From the NCBI RefSeq assembly GCF_003814815.1, contig NZ_RKQQ01000002.1:485418-549417 (forward strand): DNA of 64,000 nucleotides, given 5' to 3'. This DNA comes from Salisediminibacterium halotolerans. Its GTDB lineage: Bacteria; Bacillota; Bacilli; Bacillales; Salisediminibacteriaceae. Below are positions 16,341 to 24,914 of this stretch, piece by piece; the stretch's first letter is position 1, and each line of letters starts with the position of its first letter. The position numbers and the translations under genes are program-made. Below the pieces are notes generated by a model. It was not told the DNA's origin. It was given only the letters and a program-made list of their open reading frames with translations, and made no database searches.

Positions 16341-17075
16341 TTAAGATGGTTTTTCTGCGTTTCGGTAAATTGATTTGATCAATGTTTTCGCTTCTTCCGG
16401 ATAATCTGATTGATCCAGCTTGGCGCAAGCCTTATCGATATCGTAAGAAACGCGGCGGAATTGGACATGTACGTTGTCTTGATCGCGTTCAATGATGACA
16501 TAAGAAGCCCGTGTATCCCCGTTAAACGGCAGTCCTACGCTGCCGAGATTGATGATCGATTGCCCGTTAACTGATCGGTAAAACGGCAAGTGAATATGCC
16601 CGTAAACAAAATAATCAGCGCGCGGATTGGCATCGGTAAATCGGGAGAATGCTTGATTGCCCGCTTCGTTAGATATGTTTTCAAATAAATTATCGGGCAC
16701 GGCATGAAAGCCAAACAGCTGTGTATCGTTAGCGATCGGTATTTCCAGCGTCATCGGCAAGTTGTTTAAATATTCAATGTCGTCATCATGCAACTGATTG
16801 TAGGCCCACAAGCGTTCTTTTTGCATCAACGCGAGCGCGTGCTCCGGCACCTCACCTGCTTGAACGCCGCGGACAATCCATTCATCTGCGTTGCCCTTGA
16901 TGACTTTTCCGTGCAGTTCCCGGACATATTCGATACACTTTTTCGGATCCGGCCCTCGGTAAGCGATATCGCCGAGTACCGCTGTATGTGTGACACCCTG
17001 TTTTGAAATATCTTCTAACACAGCTTCCAACGCCGTATCATTTCCATGTATATCGGATAACAAAGCTATTTTCAT
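16341..17075 (-). CDS. Metallophosphoesterase (YfcE/calcineurin-like)
   Basis: This 244-aa cytosolic phosphoesterase has the binuclear metal motifs SDIHGN (D8, H10), LGDIAYRGP, KGNADEW (GNAD in place of GNHD) and, further on, YGHIHLPF. Members act on small phosphodiesters or phosphate esters; the substrate cannot be told. The RBS AAGGAGGGGC is clear. It is divergent from ypgR. Confidence 0.87.
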   Translation of the reverse strand: MKIALLSDIHGNDTALEAVLEDISKQGVTHTAVLGDIAYRGPDPKKCIEYVRELHGKVIKGNADEWIVRGVQAGEVPEHALALMQKERLWAYNQLHDDDIEYLNNLPMTLEIPIANDTQLFGFHAVPDNLFENISNEAGNQAFSRFTDANPRADYFVYGHIHLPFYRSVNGQSIINLGSVGLPFNGDTRASYVIIERDQDNVHVQFRRVSYDIDKACAKLDQSDYPEEAKTLIKSIYRNAEKPS

Positions 17076-17223
17076 GAAAGCCCCTCCTTACGTATTGTTA
17101 CTGCAACTTTATCAAAAATTCTCTAATATTGCATAGTGCGCATGGTCATTGGGTTTGCTCTGGAGCTGTGATAAGATAAAATGTGACAAGTTCGTGACTA
17201 AACGTTTCAAGGAGGTAAAAACT

Positions 17224-18351
17224 TTGCAAATTCGTACAATAGAACCGACGCCGAGTCCAAATACGATGAAAGTTATTTTGACTGAATCCCTGTCTGAAGG
17301 AAAGGCAAACAATTATCATAAAGAGACCATTCATAATGCGCCGCAATTCATTCAAGAAATTTTTGCTATAGAAGGTGTCACCGGGGTTTATCACGTGGCC
17401 GACTTTTTAGCGGTTGAACGCCACCCAAAAGCTGACTGGAAAGTGATTTTGCCGAAAGTACGCGCAGTATTCGGTGAGGAAAACCGAACGGACGAACACG
17501 CCGAAGAAACGATTGATGAACATTTCGGGGAAATACAAGTTCAAGTTCAAGTATTTAAAGATATCCCGATGCAAGTGAAAGTGACCGACGGAACGGAAGA
17601 GGTGCGCAAAGGGTTAAGAGAGGCCTTTACCCTTGCTGTTAATCAAGCTGCCCTTCCTGATGATAATATCGTGATGATGAGAAAATGGTCTGAACAGCGT
17701 CCGCGCTACGGTGATTTGCAAGAAGTTGCTGAAGAAGTTGCCGCCGAATTGGAAGCAAGTTACAGTGATGAGCGGTTGGAACGTCTTGCTCAAAGAGCTC
17801 ATACGGCTGAAAGCGAAAAGACAGCACAAGAAGATCGGTGGATTCAAGTAACCCCGGAGATGCTCGATGCAGAGGATTGGCGGGAGCGGTTTTCGCTTTT
17901 AGAACGTTTAAATCCGACCTTAGAAGATTTGCCCGTATTGGAGAAGGCGCTCGAAGATGAAAAAGCATCGATACGACGTTTGGCCGTTGTCTATTTTGGC
18001 ATGATCGAAGATGAGCAGATTTTGCCTTATCTAGAAAAGGCGATGAAGGATAAATCGGTAACAGTCCGGCGGACAGCGGGCGATGCTTTTTCGGATATCG
18101 GCAGTGAAAAAGGGATCCCGGCGATGATTGATGCGCTGAGTGATAAAAACAAACTCGTGCGTTGGCGTGCAGCGATGTTTCTTTATGAACTCGGGGATGA
18201 CAGTGCTGTTAAAGAGCTGGAAAAAACAGCGGAGGATCCTGAATTTGAAGTCGCTTTGCAAGCCAAATTGGCATTGGCGCGCATTCAAGAAGGCGAAGAA
18301 GCCAAAGGTTCTGTATGGAAACAAATGACGGAAGCGTTTGATAAAAAGTAA
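17224..18351 (+). CDS. ypgR: YpgR/CvfC family protein: Nfu N-terminal domain plus HEAT repeats
   Basis: This 375-aa cytosolic protein starts with an Nfu/NifU N-terminal scaffold domain (residues 1-88: TPSPNTMKVILTESLSEG...FLAVERHPKADW), has a middle domain, then at least three HEAT/PBS-lyase-like repeats (about residues 255-360, with the pattern VRRLAVVYFGMI, VRRTAGDAFSDIG, VRWRAAMFLYELGD). It matches B. subtilis YpgR and S. aureus CvfC (conserved virulence factor C). No biochemical role is known; the Nfu_N part suggests a link to Fe-S protein handling, but the Cys-bearing Nfu C-terminal domain is absent. The start is TTG at 17224 with AAGGAGG 8 nt upstream; in-frame codons further up lack a site. 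Confidence 0.85.
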   Translation: MQIRTIEPTPSPNTMKVILTESLSEGKANNYHKETIHNAPQFIQEIFAIEGVTGVYHVADFLAVERHPKADWKVILPKVRAVFGEENRTDEHAEETIDEHFGEIQVQVQVFKDIPMQVKVTDGTEEVRKGLREAFTLAVNQAALPDDNIVMMRKWSEQRPRYGDLQEVAEEVAAELEASYSDERLERLAQRAHTAESEKTAQEDRWIQVTPEMLDAEDWRERFSLLERLNPTLEDLPVLEKALEDEKASIRRLAVVYFGMIEDEQILPYLEKAMKDKSVTVRRTAGDAFSDIGSEKGIPAMIDALSDKNKLVRWRAAMFLYELGDDSAVKELEKTAEDPEFEVALQAKLALARIQEGEEAKGSVWKQMTEAFDKK

Positions 18352-18360
18352 GTCCGAAAA

Positions 18361-18387
18361 AACCGGGTGAAAGCCCGGTTCTTTTTT
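18361..18387 (+). terminator. Rho-independent terminator after ypgR
   Basis: AACCGGG (18361-18367) pairs with CCCGGTT (18374-18380) and is followed by CTTTTTT. Confidence 0.85.
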
Positions 18388-18461
18388 ACAGAACTGGTCA
18401 GGTGATTTATTATTAGTTAAAATGAGAATGGTGATTCATTAAAAAGACAGGAGGGTTTATG

Positions 18462-18671
18462 ATGACACGGGAAAAACTTATTGCTGCGTTAGAAGACAGA
18501 TCACTGACGGAAGCATTGGAACTGATTGAAGACGCGGAAAACGGCGATTTAACTGTATTAGAGCTCGTTCCCTCACTGGGATTGCTGCGAGATGAAGAAT
18601 TGAATAAGGCCGTCCTTGACTATTTAAAACAACAAGGAGTCGAACTGGAATATGTAGACGAAGAGTCGTAA
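18462..18671 (+). CDS. Small acidic protein, sigma-70 region 1.1-like
   Basis: This 69-aa acidic helical protein reads MTREKLIAALEDRSLTEALE and ends LDYLKQQGVELEYVDEES. Spacing of helices and the end pattern (LNKAVLDYLKQQGVEL) resemble the region 1.1 domain of primary sigma factors, where the helix bundle ends LEEQGIEVVD. That resemblance is my inference. It could modulate RNA polymerase, or be unrelated. The ATG at 18462 is 6 nt after AGGAGGG. It lies 14 nt before ydbS. Confidence 0.65.
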   Translation: MTREKLIAALEDRSLTEALELIEDAENGDLTVLELVPSLGLLRDEELNKAVLDYLKQQGVELEYVDEES

Positions 18672-18685
18672 AGGAGCTGTCCGAC

Positions 18686-19168
18686 ATGAGACCGACCCCT
18701 GATCACCCTTTAGCCGCAAAAACTTTAAATGTGTGGCGAATAGGTTCATTAATAGAAACATTATTTTTTATGCTGCTTCCGCTAGCCTATTGGGCATTAA
18801 TGTTTGTACTGCCTGAATTGCCGGAATGGGGCTTGTATAATCTGGTTGGCGCAATTGTGTTATACCGTGTGCTCGATTTTTTGCTCATTCAAAAACTGCA
18901 ATGGCAGCGTTGGCGCTATAAAGTGTATGAGAATGAAGTGGAGCTGATGCACGGTGTTTTCGTTGTCCGCCGTGTCATTATACCGATGGTCCGCGTGCAG
19001 CATGTTGATACAAGGCAGGGGCCGATTCTGCGTTACTACGGGCTTGCGAGTGTTACGATTTCGACAGCTGCGACAACGCATGAAATTCCGGGATTAGAAA
19101 TCGAAAATGCAGACCGTTTACGTGATCAAATCGCCCAGTTGGCCAGGGAAGCTGATCCAGATGAATGA
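18686..19168 (+). CDS. ydbS: PH-domain membrane protein YdbS
   Basis: This 160-aa protein has two membrane helices (about residues 18-38 and 48-70) followed by one bacterial PH-like (bPH2, DUF304) domain: YENEVELMHGVFVVRRVIIPMVRVQHVDTRQGP. It pairs with YdbT in the same order as in B. subtilis, where ydbST belongs to the sigma-W regulon and gives resistance to the lantibiotic amyloliquecidin. A sigma-W promoter was not found here. The stop overlaps the ydbT start by 8 nt (ATGAATGA). Confidence 0.88.
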   Translation: MRPTPDHPLAAKTLNVWRIGSLIETLFFMLLPLAYWALMFVLPELPEWGLYNLVGAIVLYRVLDFLLIQKLQWQRWRYKVYENEVELMHGVFVVRRVIIPMVRVQHVDTRQGPILRYYGLASVTISTAATTHEIPGLEIENADRLRDQIAQLAREADPDE

Positions 19169-20783
19169 ATGGAAACGGCAGCATCCCATAGCGATATTTA
19201 TTCATTTTTTGAACAGTCTGCGGCAATTGATTGTATCTTTTGTGATCATTTTTGTTTTCGGCACAACAGCTGACGGTATGAATATTGAATTAGTGTCAGC
19301 GATTATTGTTATCATACTATTATTCACATTATTGAATGGTTTTATTAATTGGTGGAAATTTGAATACATTGTCTTGCCGGATGAACTGCAAGTCCACCAA
19401 GGCCTCTTGTTTAAAAAGCAACGCTATATTCGTAAAGAACGCGTACAAAGCATCGATATCAATGCAAAGCTGATTCAGCGTTTGTTCGGTTTAGTCGAAG
19501 TGAAAATTGAAACCGCCGGCGGAGGGAATGAGCCGGAATTTCGCATTATTGCTCTTCGACGTGAAAACGCGGTGACAATTAAGCGGGAATTGCGCAGGTC
19601 CGAAACAAAATCGGCTCAAGCTGATACAGATAAGGCCTTATTGCATTGGCCGCCGCCAATGCAGCAGGGCAAGGAGCAAAACTCGCAGCAAACAAGTGAC
19701 GCGTTCCAGAAACACTCCGCTGATGTGGATGCAGATGTCCCGGATTGGGCACGCGGCGGGGAGTCGGAAAGCATATTGTCATGGGACGATATGAAAGAGG
19801 AGCAAATTGAACCGGAATATGAATGGAAACTGACGCTAAAACGTTTAATCATTATGGCGTTGACATCAAGCGGTGTCGGCATTGCTGCCACGTTTGTAGC
19901 TGCGATTATTTCCCAAGCGCCGCAAGTTCTCCCAGTATTTATGCTCGATTGGATTGTCGGATGGTTTATCCGTTCAAGCATTATGGTCGTCGCTTCTTTA
20001 CTTGTTACTGTATTAGTAATCGCTTGGCTGTTTACGCTATTAACAACTTCACTAAAATACGGGCAGTTTACGTTGCGTAAATGGACAAATGAGATTCATA
20101 TTTCAAGAGGGATTTTAGAAAAAAGGCAGCTGACGCTCAAGTCAAACCGGATAACAGCTGTAAGAGTTGTACAGTCTCCATTGAGACAGCTCTTTAACTA
20201 TGTATCGGTATATGTGGAAAGTGCCGGCGGAGGCACGCAAGAAGAAGAATTCTCGACGATATTAGTACCGCTTTGCAAGCGGCATGAAGTAAACGATATA
20301 CTGGCGGCAACATTGCCGCAATATGCGTATACCCCGAGTTATCAGCGCCTGCCGAAAGAAAGCTTGCGCAGGTATATGATTAAATTAATTGTTCCTGCTC
20401 TTATTGTCGCAGGAGTTTTAACTTGGTCCTTCACCTACGGGTGGATCGCATTTCTCCTGCCTGCTTTAGCTGCATTAACCGGGTATATTCAATATAAATC
20501 TGCAGGCATCGCAGTTGAAACGCATCAGCTTTGTTTACGTTCGCGCGTCATTTCCAAAACAGAAGTGATGATTCCGCGCCGTCGTATGCAAACGATTGAA
20601 TCTACACAAAACTTGTTACAGAAATTAAATGACCTGTACACATTGGAAGTTTCCGTTTTGAGCAGTATCATGGGTAAACAATTTCATTTGCGGCATATTT
20701 CCAAAATGCAGCGCTCAGCTGCGTTTGCCTGGTTTTCCTTTGAGAACCCGGATGCGTCGCATGAAGTCGAAAAAGAAGAATAA
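19161..20783 (+). CDS. ydbT: PH-domain membrane protein YdbT (three bPH2 domains)
   Basis: This 540-aa membrane protein has paired transmembrane helices at the N-terminus (about 15-70), in the middle (about 225-300) and near residue 420-460, each pair followed by a bPH2 domain. The repeating blocks are FKKQRYIRKERVQSIDINAKLIQ, LEKRQLTLKSNRITAVRVVQ and RVISKTEVMIPRRRMQTIES. An acidic, Gln-rich linker (about 170-215) joins the first and second. The ATG at 19161 overlaps the ydbS stop. With YdbS it probably forms a membrane complex. Confidence 0.9.
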   Translation: MNEWKRQHPIAIFIHFLNSLRQLIVSFVIIFVFGTTADGMNIELVSAIIVIILLFTLLNGFINWWKFEYIVLPDELQVHQGLLFKKQRYIRKERVQSIDINAKLIQRLFGLVEVKIETAGGGNEPEFRIIALRRENAVTIKRELRRSETKSAQADTDKALLHWPPPMQQGKEQNSQQTSDAFQKHSADVDADVPDWARGGESESILSWDDMKEEQIEPEYEWKLTLKRLIIMALTSSGVGIAATFVAAIISQAPQVLPVFMLDWIVGWFIRSSIMVVASLLVTVLVIAWLFTLLTTSLKYGQFTLRKWTNEIHISRGILEKRQLTLKSNRITAVRVVQSPLRQLFNYVSVYVESAGGGTQEEEFSTILVPLCKRHEVNDILAATLPQYAYTPSYQRLPKESLRRYMIKLIVPALIVAGVLTWSFTYGWIAFLLPALAALTGYIQYKSAGIAVETHQLCLRSRVISKTEVMIPRRRMQTIESTQNLLQKLNDLYTLEVSVLSSIMGKQFHLRHISKMQRSAAFAWFSFENPDASHEVEKEE

Positions 20784-20787
20784 AAAA

Positions 20788-20829
20788 TGCCGGCACGATC
20801 ACATGAAAGTGATCGTGCCGGCACTTTTT
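20788..20829. terminator. Bidirectional terminator between ydbT and a convergent gene
   Basis: TGCCGGCACGATCAC (20788-20802) pairs perfectly with GTGATCGTGCCGGCA (20809-20823), with A-rich sequence before and CTTTTTT after, so it can act on both strands. Confidence 0.9.
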
Positions 20830-20839
20830 TCGGTTTTGT

Positions 20840-21802
20840 TTAATCGTTTGATAAGGCGGTTGCATAAGTGGTGATCATGCGATGACCGTCATCGGCTGTG
20901 AACTCAAAGCGGTCGTAAGCTTTTTCCGGGATTTGTCCGTCCGATTGCCTTTCGTAATGATGCTGCACAACAAACTGCCGGTCATCAACGGCATAGGAAA
21001 TGAAATTGACGCCCGACATTTCGCTTGTATTTTTTCCTTGAAGAAGCGTCAGCAAAAGTGAATTGTGACAGTAGACAGCATGTTCATGACCAATCCCCAT
21101 CTTAGAAAGACCCCGTTCTAAAGCTTGAAGCGAAGGTTCGGTCAACTCATTTTTTAATATTCGGTAAGGATCAAACTGCGCTTTATTTAACCTTAACGTG
21201 TCTCCATGCGTCAGATGCAGTTTTTCTCCGTGATGCGTAATAAATGTAAATCCTTCCGAATAAAAAGCAGACCGCCATTCACCTTGGTAATCAACTTCAA
21301 ATTCAAAAGGGCAGCCGTCCAATGAGAGCGATTCACGTTTAAGTTCATCATAAATAAACAGTTTTCGTCCTTTTTTCACGAGTTGATAATAAACGTAAGA
21401 ATCCTCAAAAATCAAATCTTCGTAAGCTAACTTTCTCAGTTCTTGCTGAATAAACAAGAGAGTTTTATCGAGTTCGTCGTTCGCTTCGCGATACTGTTCC
21501 CACCGTTCTTTTAAAGCACGGGCATGTGATTCGGCAAAAGACATTGTAAATAATTCGCCAAGAGGTTCAATCCATTTTCCTGAAATTTCAACCTGGTCAT
21601 TTTCGCTGTAAGACAATTTTGGGAAGTCATCGTAACCGGTTAATTCAGGATAAGAAATGACCCCTTTTACGGTTAAAATGCCGCGCCATGGTGTGTTCGG
21701 TTCGGCAATGATATCTTCCAGCACAGCTGCATAAGCTCCGTCGTCCGTTTGATGAAATTTAACATCTGAGCCGATGAGCGCTTTGGCTTTGTCTCTGTTC
21801 AT
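20840..21802 (-). CDS. Hypothetical protein, 320 aa
   Basis: I do not recognise this protein. It is soluble, acidic, without a signal peptide or membrane segment. The first 90 residues read like a small beta-barrel (SDVKFHQTDDGAYAAVLEDI...GILTVKGVISYP), followed by a helical stretch (about 95-130) and a second beta-rich part with FTFITHHGEKLHLTHGDTLRL. The RBS (GAGGTATC) is moderate. It stands alone between a terminator and a convergent-facing MBL gene. Confidence 0.75.
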   Translation of the reverse strand: MNRDKAKALIGSDVKFHQTDDGAYAAVLEDIIAEPNTPWRGILTVKGVISYPELTGYDDFPKLSYSENDQVEISGKWIEPLGELFTMSFAESHARALKERWEQYREANDELDKTLLFIQQELRKLAYEDLIFEDSYVYYQLVKKGRKLFIYDELKRESLSLDGCPFEFEVDYQGEWRSAFYSEGFTFITHHGEKLHLTHGDTLRLNKAQFDPYRILKNELTEPSLQALERGLSKMGIGHEHAVYCHNSLLLTLLQGKNTSEMSGVNFISYAVDDRQFVVQHHYERQSDGQIPEKAYDRFEFTADDGHRMITTYATALSND

Positions 21803-21908
21803 AGTGATACCTCGCTTTATGTCTTCTTTCGTAAAAGAGATGACTGATTTTAACGTTTAGTATACTAGTTATCAAAAAGTTTTTAAATCTTCATGCATCA
21901 AGATCGAA

Positions 21909-22856
21909 TTATTCCGCTGTTTTACGAATCCAGTCGTATACGCCCATCGCACTGATTTGAATATCTAATGCAATCATGCGTTTCGTGTTTCCGCTGACTT
22001 GATAACCTGCCAATTCAGCCATGACGGTCTCTTGAAGCTCTTCTGTAAACTTCTCCAGCGTCATCCCGTTTTGATAACAGTTTTTACCTAAAGATGTGTA
22101 AATTTTCAACCACCTTGTCAATTCTTCTTCAACACGTTGCAAGTGGTCTGTTACACCGAAATGGCCAAAGGCGATTCGTTCTGGATGGTACGTCTTTATT
22201 TTTGCGAGCGAAGCTTTCATTTGTTCGGGATCAAATTGATTTGGTGATGTGGACGGCAAGAAACAAGGTGCGTCTTGCTCTTCAAGTTCGGGATAACGGA
22301 TGCCGAGTGTGTCGCCTGTAAACATCGTCAGTGTCAGTGAATCAAAGAGAGCGATATGGTGCGCTGCATGTCCAGGCGTTTCAATAACTGTCAGTTTGCG
22401 GTTTGATCCAACGCTGATTGAATTTCCGTCAGCTGCTTCAAACAGCTGGCTGTTGTCAATCGGTACCACCGGTTCAAAAAGCCGGTCGAATTCTTCGCCG
22501 TATACAGCTCTTGCGCCTTTAACAAGTTTGTCCGGATTATCAAGGTGTTTTAAGCCTTTCGGATGAACGCCGACATTGACGTGCGGCTTATCTTTGACAA
22601 ACAATCCAGCACCGCCGGCATGATCAAGGTGGACGTGCGTAACAATAAGCGCATCAAGCTGATCGGTATGCAAGCCAAGCTGTTTTAAGCCGGATTCAAT
22701 ATAAGGAACAGATAAAGATGGTCCTGTTTCGATGATTGTAAACCGGTCGCTGTCCGGGTCGGTCAGGACGTAAGACCCTGTTCTTTTCGCCATGTTTAAA
22801 TCATAGCCGTCAATTAAAAAGGTGTGGCTGTCAAGCTGATATACCGCAGTTTCCAT
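21909..22856 (-). CDS. MBL-fold metallo-hydrolase
   Basis: This 315-aa metallo-beta-lactamase-fold hydrolase has THVHLDHAGG (HxHxDH, around residue 74-79), a later His in ETPGHAAHH, Asp in MFTGDTLG and a last His in AFGHFGV. These supply all metal ligands. The C-terminal 90 residues are helical (EELTRWLKIYTSLGK). The overall layout resembles glyoxalase-II-like or lactonase-like members. Substrate unknown. RBS GGAGGGGG is strong. Confidence 0.88.
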   Translation of the reverse strand: METAVYQLDSHTFLIDGYDLNMAKRTGSYVLTDPDSDRFTIIETGPSLSVPYIESGLKQLGLHTDQLDALIVTHVHLDHAGGAGLFVKDKPHVNVGVHPKGLKHLDNPDKLVKGARAVYGEEFDRLFEPVVPIDNSQLFEAADGNSISVGSNRKLTVIETPGHAAHHIALFDSLTLTMFTGDTLGIRYPELEEQDAPCFLPSTSPNQFDPEQMKASLAKIKTYHPERIAFGHFGVTDHLQRVEEELTRWLKIYTSLGKNCYQNGMTLEKFTEELQETVMAELAGYQVSGNTKRMIALDIQISAMGVYDWIRKTAE

Positions 22857-22967
22857 TGGTTTTCCCCCTCCTGGATTATACGCTTTGTAACTTTATTTTA
22901 TGAAAGCGTCATCGGATTGTAAAGTCGATACAATCAAATTGTTAACGGACGGCGGGAACAAAGTCCC

Positions 22968-22995
22968 TTTAATGTATGCCTAAAAACGTTATGAT
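22968..22995 (+). promoter_or_regulatory. Weak candidate promoter upstream of sigI
   Basis: TTTAAT (22968-22973) and TATGAT (22990-22995) are 16 nt apart. I could not find a convincing sigma-I type promoter. Sequence match only. Confidence 0.3.
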
Positions 22996-23054
22996 CAAGG
23001 TAGAAACTTGTGATCACAATAAAACCATACGATTTTCACGGAGGAAAATACACT

Positions 23055-23840
23055 ATGAAAGAGCACCTTTTTAACAGTTCAACCGAATCCATTGTGGAAT
23101 TCATTCAAAATAATGCTTGTGAAGAAACTGAAAACCGATTTATTAAAGAACACCTTTCTTTTATCCGCACGAGTGTCTCGCAATTATGCAAACGAAATGT
23201 AGAAGCAGGAAAAGACGATGAGTTCAGTGTAGCGCTTATCGGGTTTTCCGAAGCGATCTATCAATATGATTCACATAAAGGAGGACGTTTTTTGACGTTC
23301 GCCCGGATCGTCATGCGCCGGCGGGTGATTGATTTTATCCGTTTTGAACAGCGAAGGAAGATGTCGCTGTCCTTGGATTACAAACGAGATGATATGGAAC
23401 ATTTAGAAAATCAAATTGAAGCTTATGCCTGCTGTTCCCAGTTTAAGGAACAAGAAGATCATTTAAACAGACATGAAGAGTTCGTTCATTTTATTGCTAA
23501 GCTGAAACGATTTGGCATTCAAGCCGATGATGTCATCTCTGAATGTCCGAAGCATTTTGATGCGCGGGAAAATATGCTTTATATTGCAGAAATAATCGTT
23601 AAAGATGACCAGCTTAAAGGTGAATTGTTCACAAAAAAAAGACTGCCGATCAACAAATTAATGGCGTACATTTCTATGAGCCGAAAAACGATTGAACGAA
23701 ACCGAAAATATTTAATCGCACTCGTGCTCGTATTGCAGGAAAACTACGTTTATTTAAAAGAATACGTCAAACGGCAGACAGATTTAACCGTCGAAGGTTT
23801 TAACGAGGCGAAACAAGGCAGTGCCGCTTCATTAGCTTAA
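23055..23840 (+). CDS. sigI: RNA polymerase sigma factor SigI
   Basis: This 261-aa alternative sigma factor has the region-2-like block KDDEFSVALIGFSEAIYQYDSHKGGRFLTFARIVMRRRVIDFIR (about residues 55-100) and the C-terminal SigI block LPINKLMAYISMSRKTIERNRKYLIALVLVL, both matching B. subtilis SigI. SigI controls heat-shock, cell-wall and, in clostridia, cellulosome genes. The ATG at 23055 has GGAGGAAAA upstream. The usual partner gene rsgI (membrane anti-sigma) is not downstream: a terminator and a convergent gene follow. Confidence 0.9.
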   Translation: MKEHLFNSSTESIVEFIQNNACEETENRFIKEHLSFIRTSVSQLCKRNVEAGKDDEFSVALIGFSEAIYQYDSHKGGRFLTFARIVMRRRVIDFIRFEQRRKMSLSLDYKRDDMEHLENQIEAYACCSQFKEQEDHLNRHEEFVHFIAKLKRFGIQADDVISECPKHFDARENMLYIAEIIVKDDQLKGELFTKKRLPINKLMAYISMSRKTIERNRKYLIALVLVLQENYVYLKEYVKRQTDLTVEGFNEAKQGSAASLA

Positions 23841-23910
23841 GTTTAAAATCAGCTGTAACAAACGTCTTTAAAATAGGTGATGAATCGCTGCTTTTATGAA
23901 GCACTGACAA

Positions 23911-23951
23911 CTAATCCGGCCAACAAGACGGGAGCTTGTCAGCCGGATTAG
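23911..23951. terminator. Convergent terminator between sigI and the telA operon
   Basis: CTAATCCGGC (23911-23920) pairs with GCCGGATTAG (23942-23951), with ACAAG/CTTGT nested inside. The stem includes the stop codon of the minus-strand gene. Confidence 0.65.
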
Positions 23952-24913
23952 ACTTCATGTGAATCAAACAATTGTTTTTTGGGATCCCGACGGGGCTCAC
24001 TGTAACGTAAATCGTTCAGCTGAATCAGCTGATTCATCCGGTCGATGCGAGTTCCTTGCAGATCATCAGCTTGCTGTTTTAAAAAGCCGCGCATATTGCT
24101 CATGTTGCGGATCATATTATCATACGTTTTCTGTTTCTGCTCCGGAGACAACGTCCGGTAAGTGTGGAGCAAGTTCGGCAAATCATGCTGAATCATCCGT
24201 TTGATATGATGCTTTTCTTCAATGTCTAAAAGCGCGAATTCCTCGAGACAGCGCTCGAGTTCGTGCATGATGCCGGTCAGGATAATTTCTGCCGTCTCAC
24301 TGAGATGAGCGAAATTATTATACGTGTGTTTGGCTGATGCCAAAATCGATTCAGCTTGGTTTGATTCGCTTTCTGACGGGTTCAGCTGCCGTTCGTTATT
24401 TGCGGCGTCTGCCGATGAAGCGCTTTGTGTTAATTCGGGAACGTGCTCTCCGTTTAAGGAAGCATCGAGCCTGTGAATATGATGAAATAGCGACTGAAAA
24501 TAAGGATGTTTTCTTACATTGCGCACGTGCGTCTTATTGTTGAGCTGATAATAAATCACTGATTCCAATATCTTTCCGGAACCGTGTTCGGATTTTACGG
24601 TTTTTCGATACGTCGTTAAAAAAACTCTTTTTTTCACGGAAGATGATGATTTATTTGTATCAAACATCTCCACGTGAATTTTCTTCGGTTTGATTTTAAT
24701 CTTATAAGAGTAACCCTGTAAGCTGCGTTTGAACGTTTTGTTCATTCTCGGCAGTTCGGTAAGAGCAGCCAAATCTGAGATGAACTCTTCAGCTTCGTAA
24801 ACAAATTCTTTTGTGAATTCGTTCATTATTGCCGGTTCATCAAGGGGTTTTAAATAGCTCGGGAGCAGCGGGTGAAGCCATTTTTGTTCCCAAAGCCGCT
24901 CGCGCCAACTCAT
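23948..24913 (-). CDS. Hypothetical protein cotranscribed with telA
   Basis: I do not recognise this 321-aa soluble protein. It begins MSWRERLWEQKWLHPLLPSYLK, has a basic beta-rich part (about 70-150; KIKIKPKKIHVEMFDTNKSSSS), a low-complexity Ser/Asn/Gln linker (about 165-195) and a helical C-terminus (about 200-310). The ATG at 24913 has GAGGTGAG upstream and begins 2 nt after the telA-like stop, so translation is coupled. It probably works with the TelA-type protein. It is not the XpaC protein that often pairs with YaaN, as far as can be read. Confidence 0.75.
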   Translation of the reverse strand: MSWRERLWEQKWLHPLLPSYLKPLDEPAIMNEFTKEFVYEAEEFISDLAALTELPRMNKTFKRSLQGYSYKIKIKPKKIHVEMFDTNKSSSSVKKRVFLTTYRKTVKSEHGSGKILESVIYYQLNNKTHVRNVRKHPYFQSLFHHIHRLDASLNGEHVPELTQSASSADAANNERQLNPSESESNQAESILASAKHTYNNFAHLSETAEIILTGIMHELERCLEEFALLDIEEKHHIKRMIQHDLPNLLHTYRTLSPEQKQKTYDNMIRNMSNMRGFLKQQADDLQGTRIDRMNQLIQLNDLRYSEPRRDPKKQLFDSHEV

Positions 24914-24914
24914 G

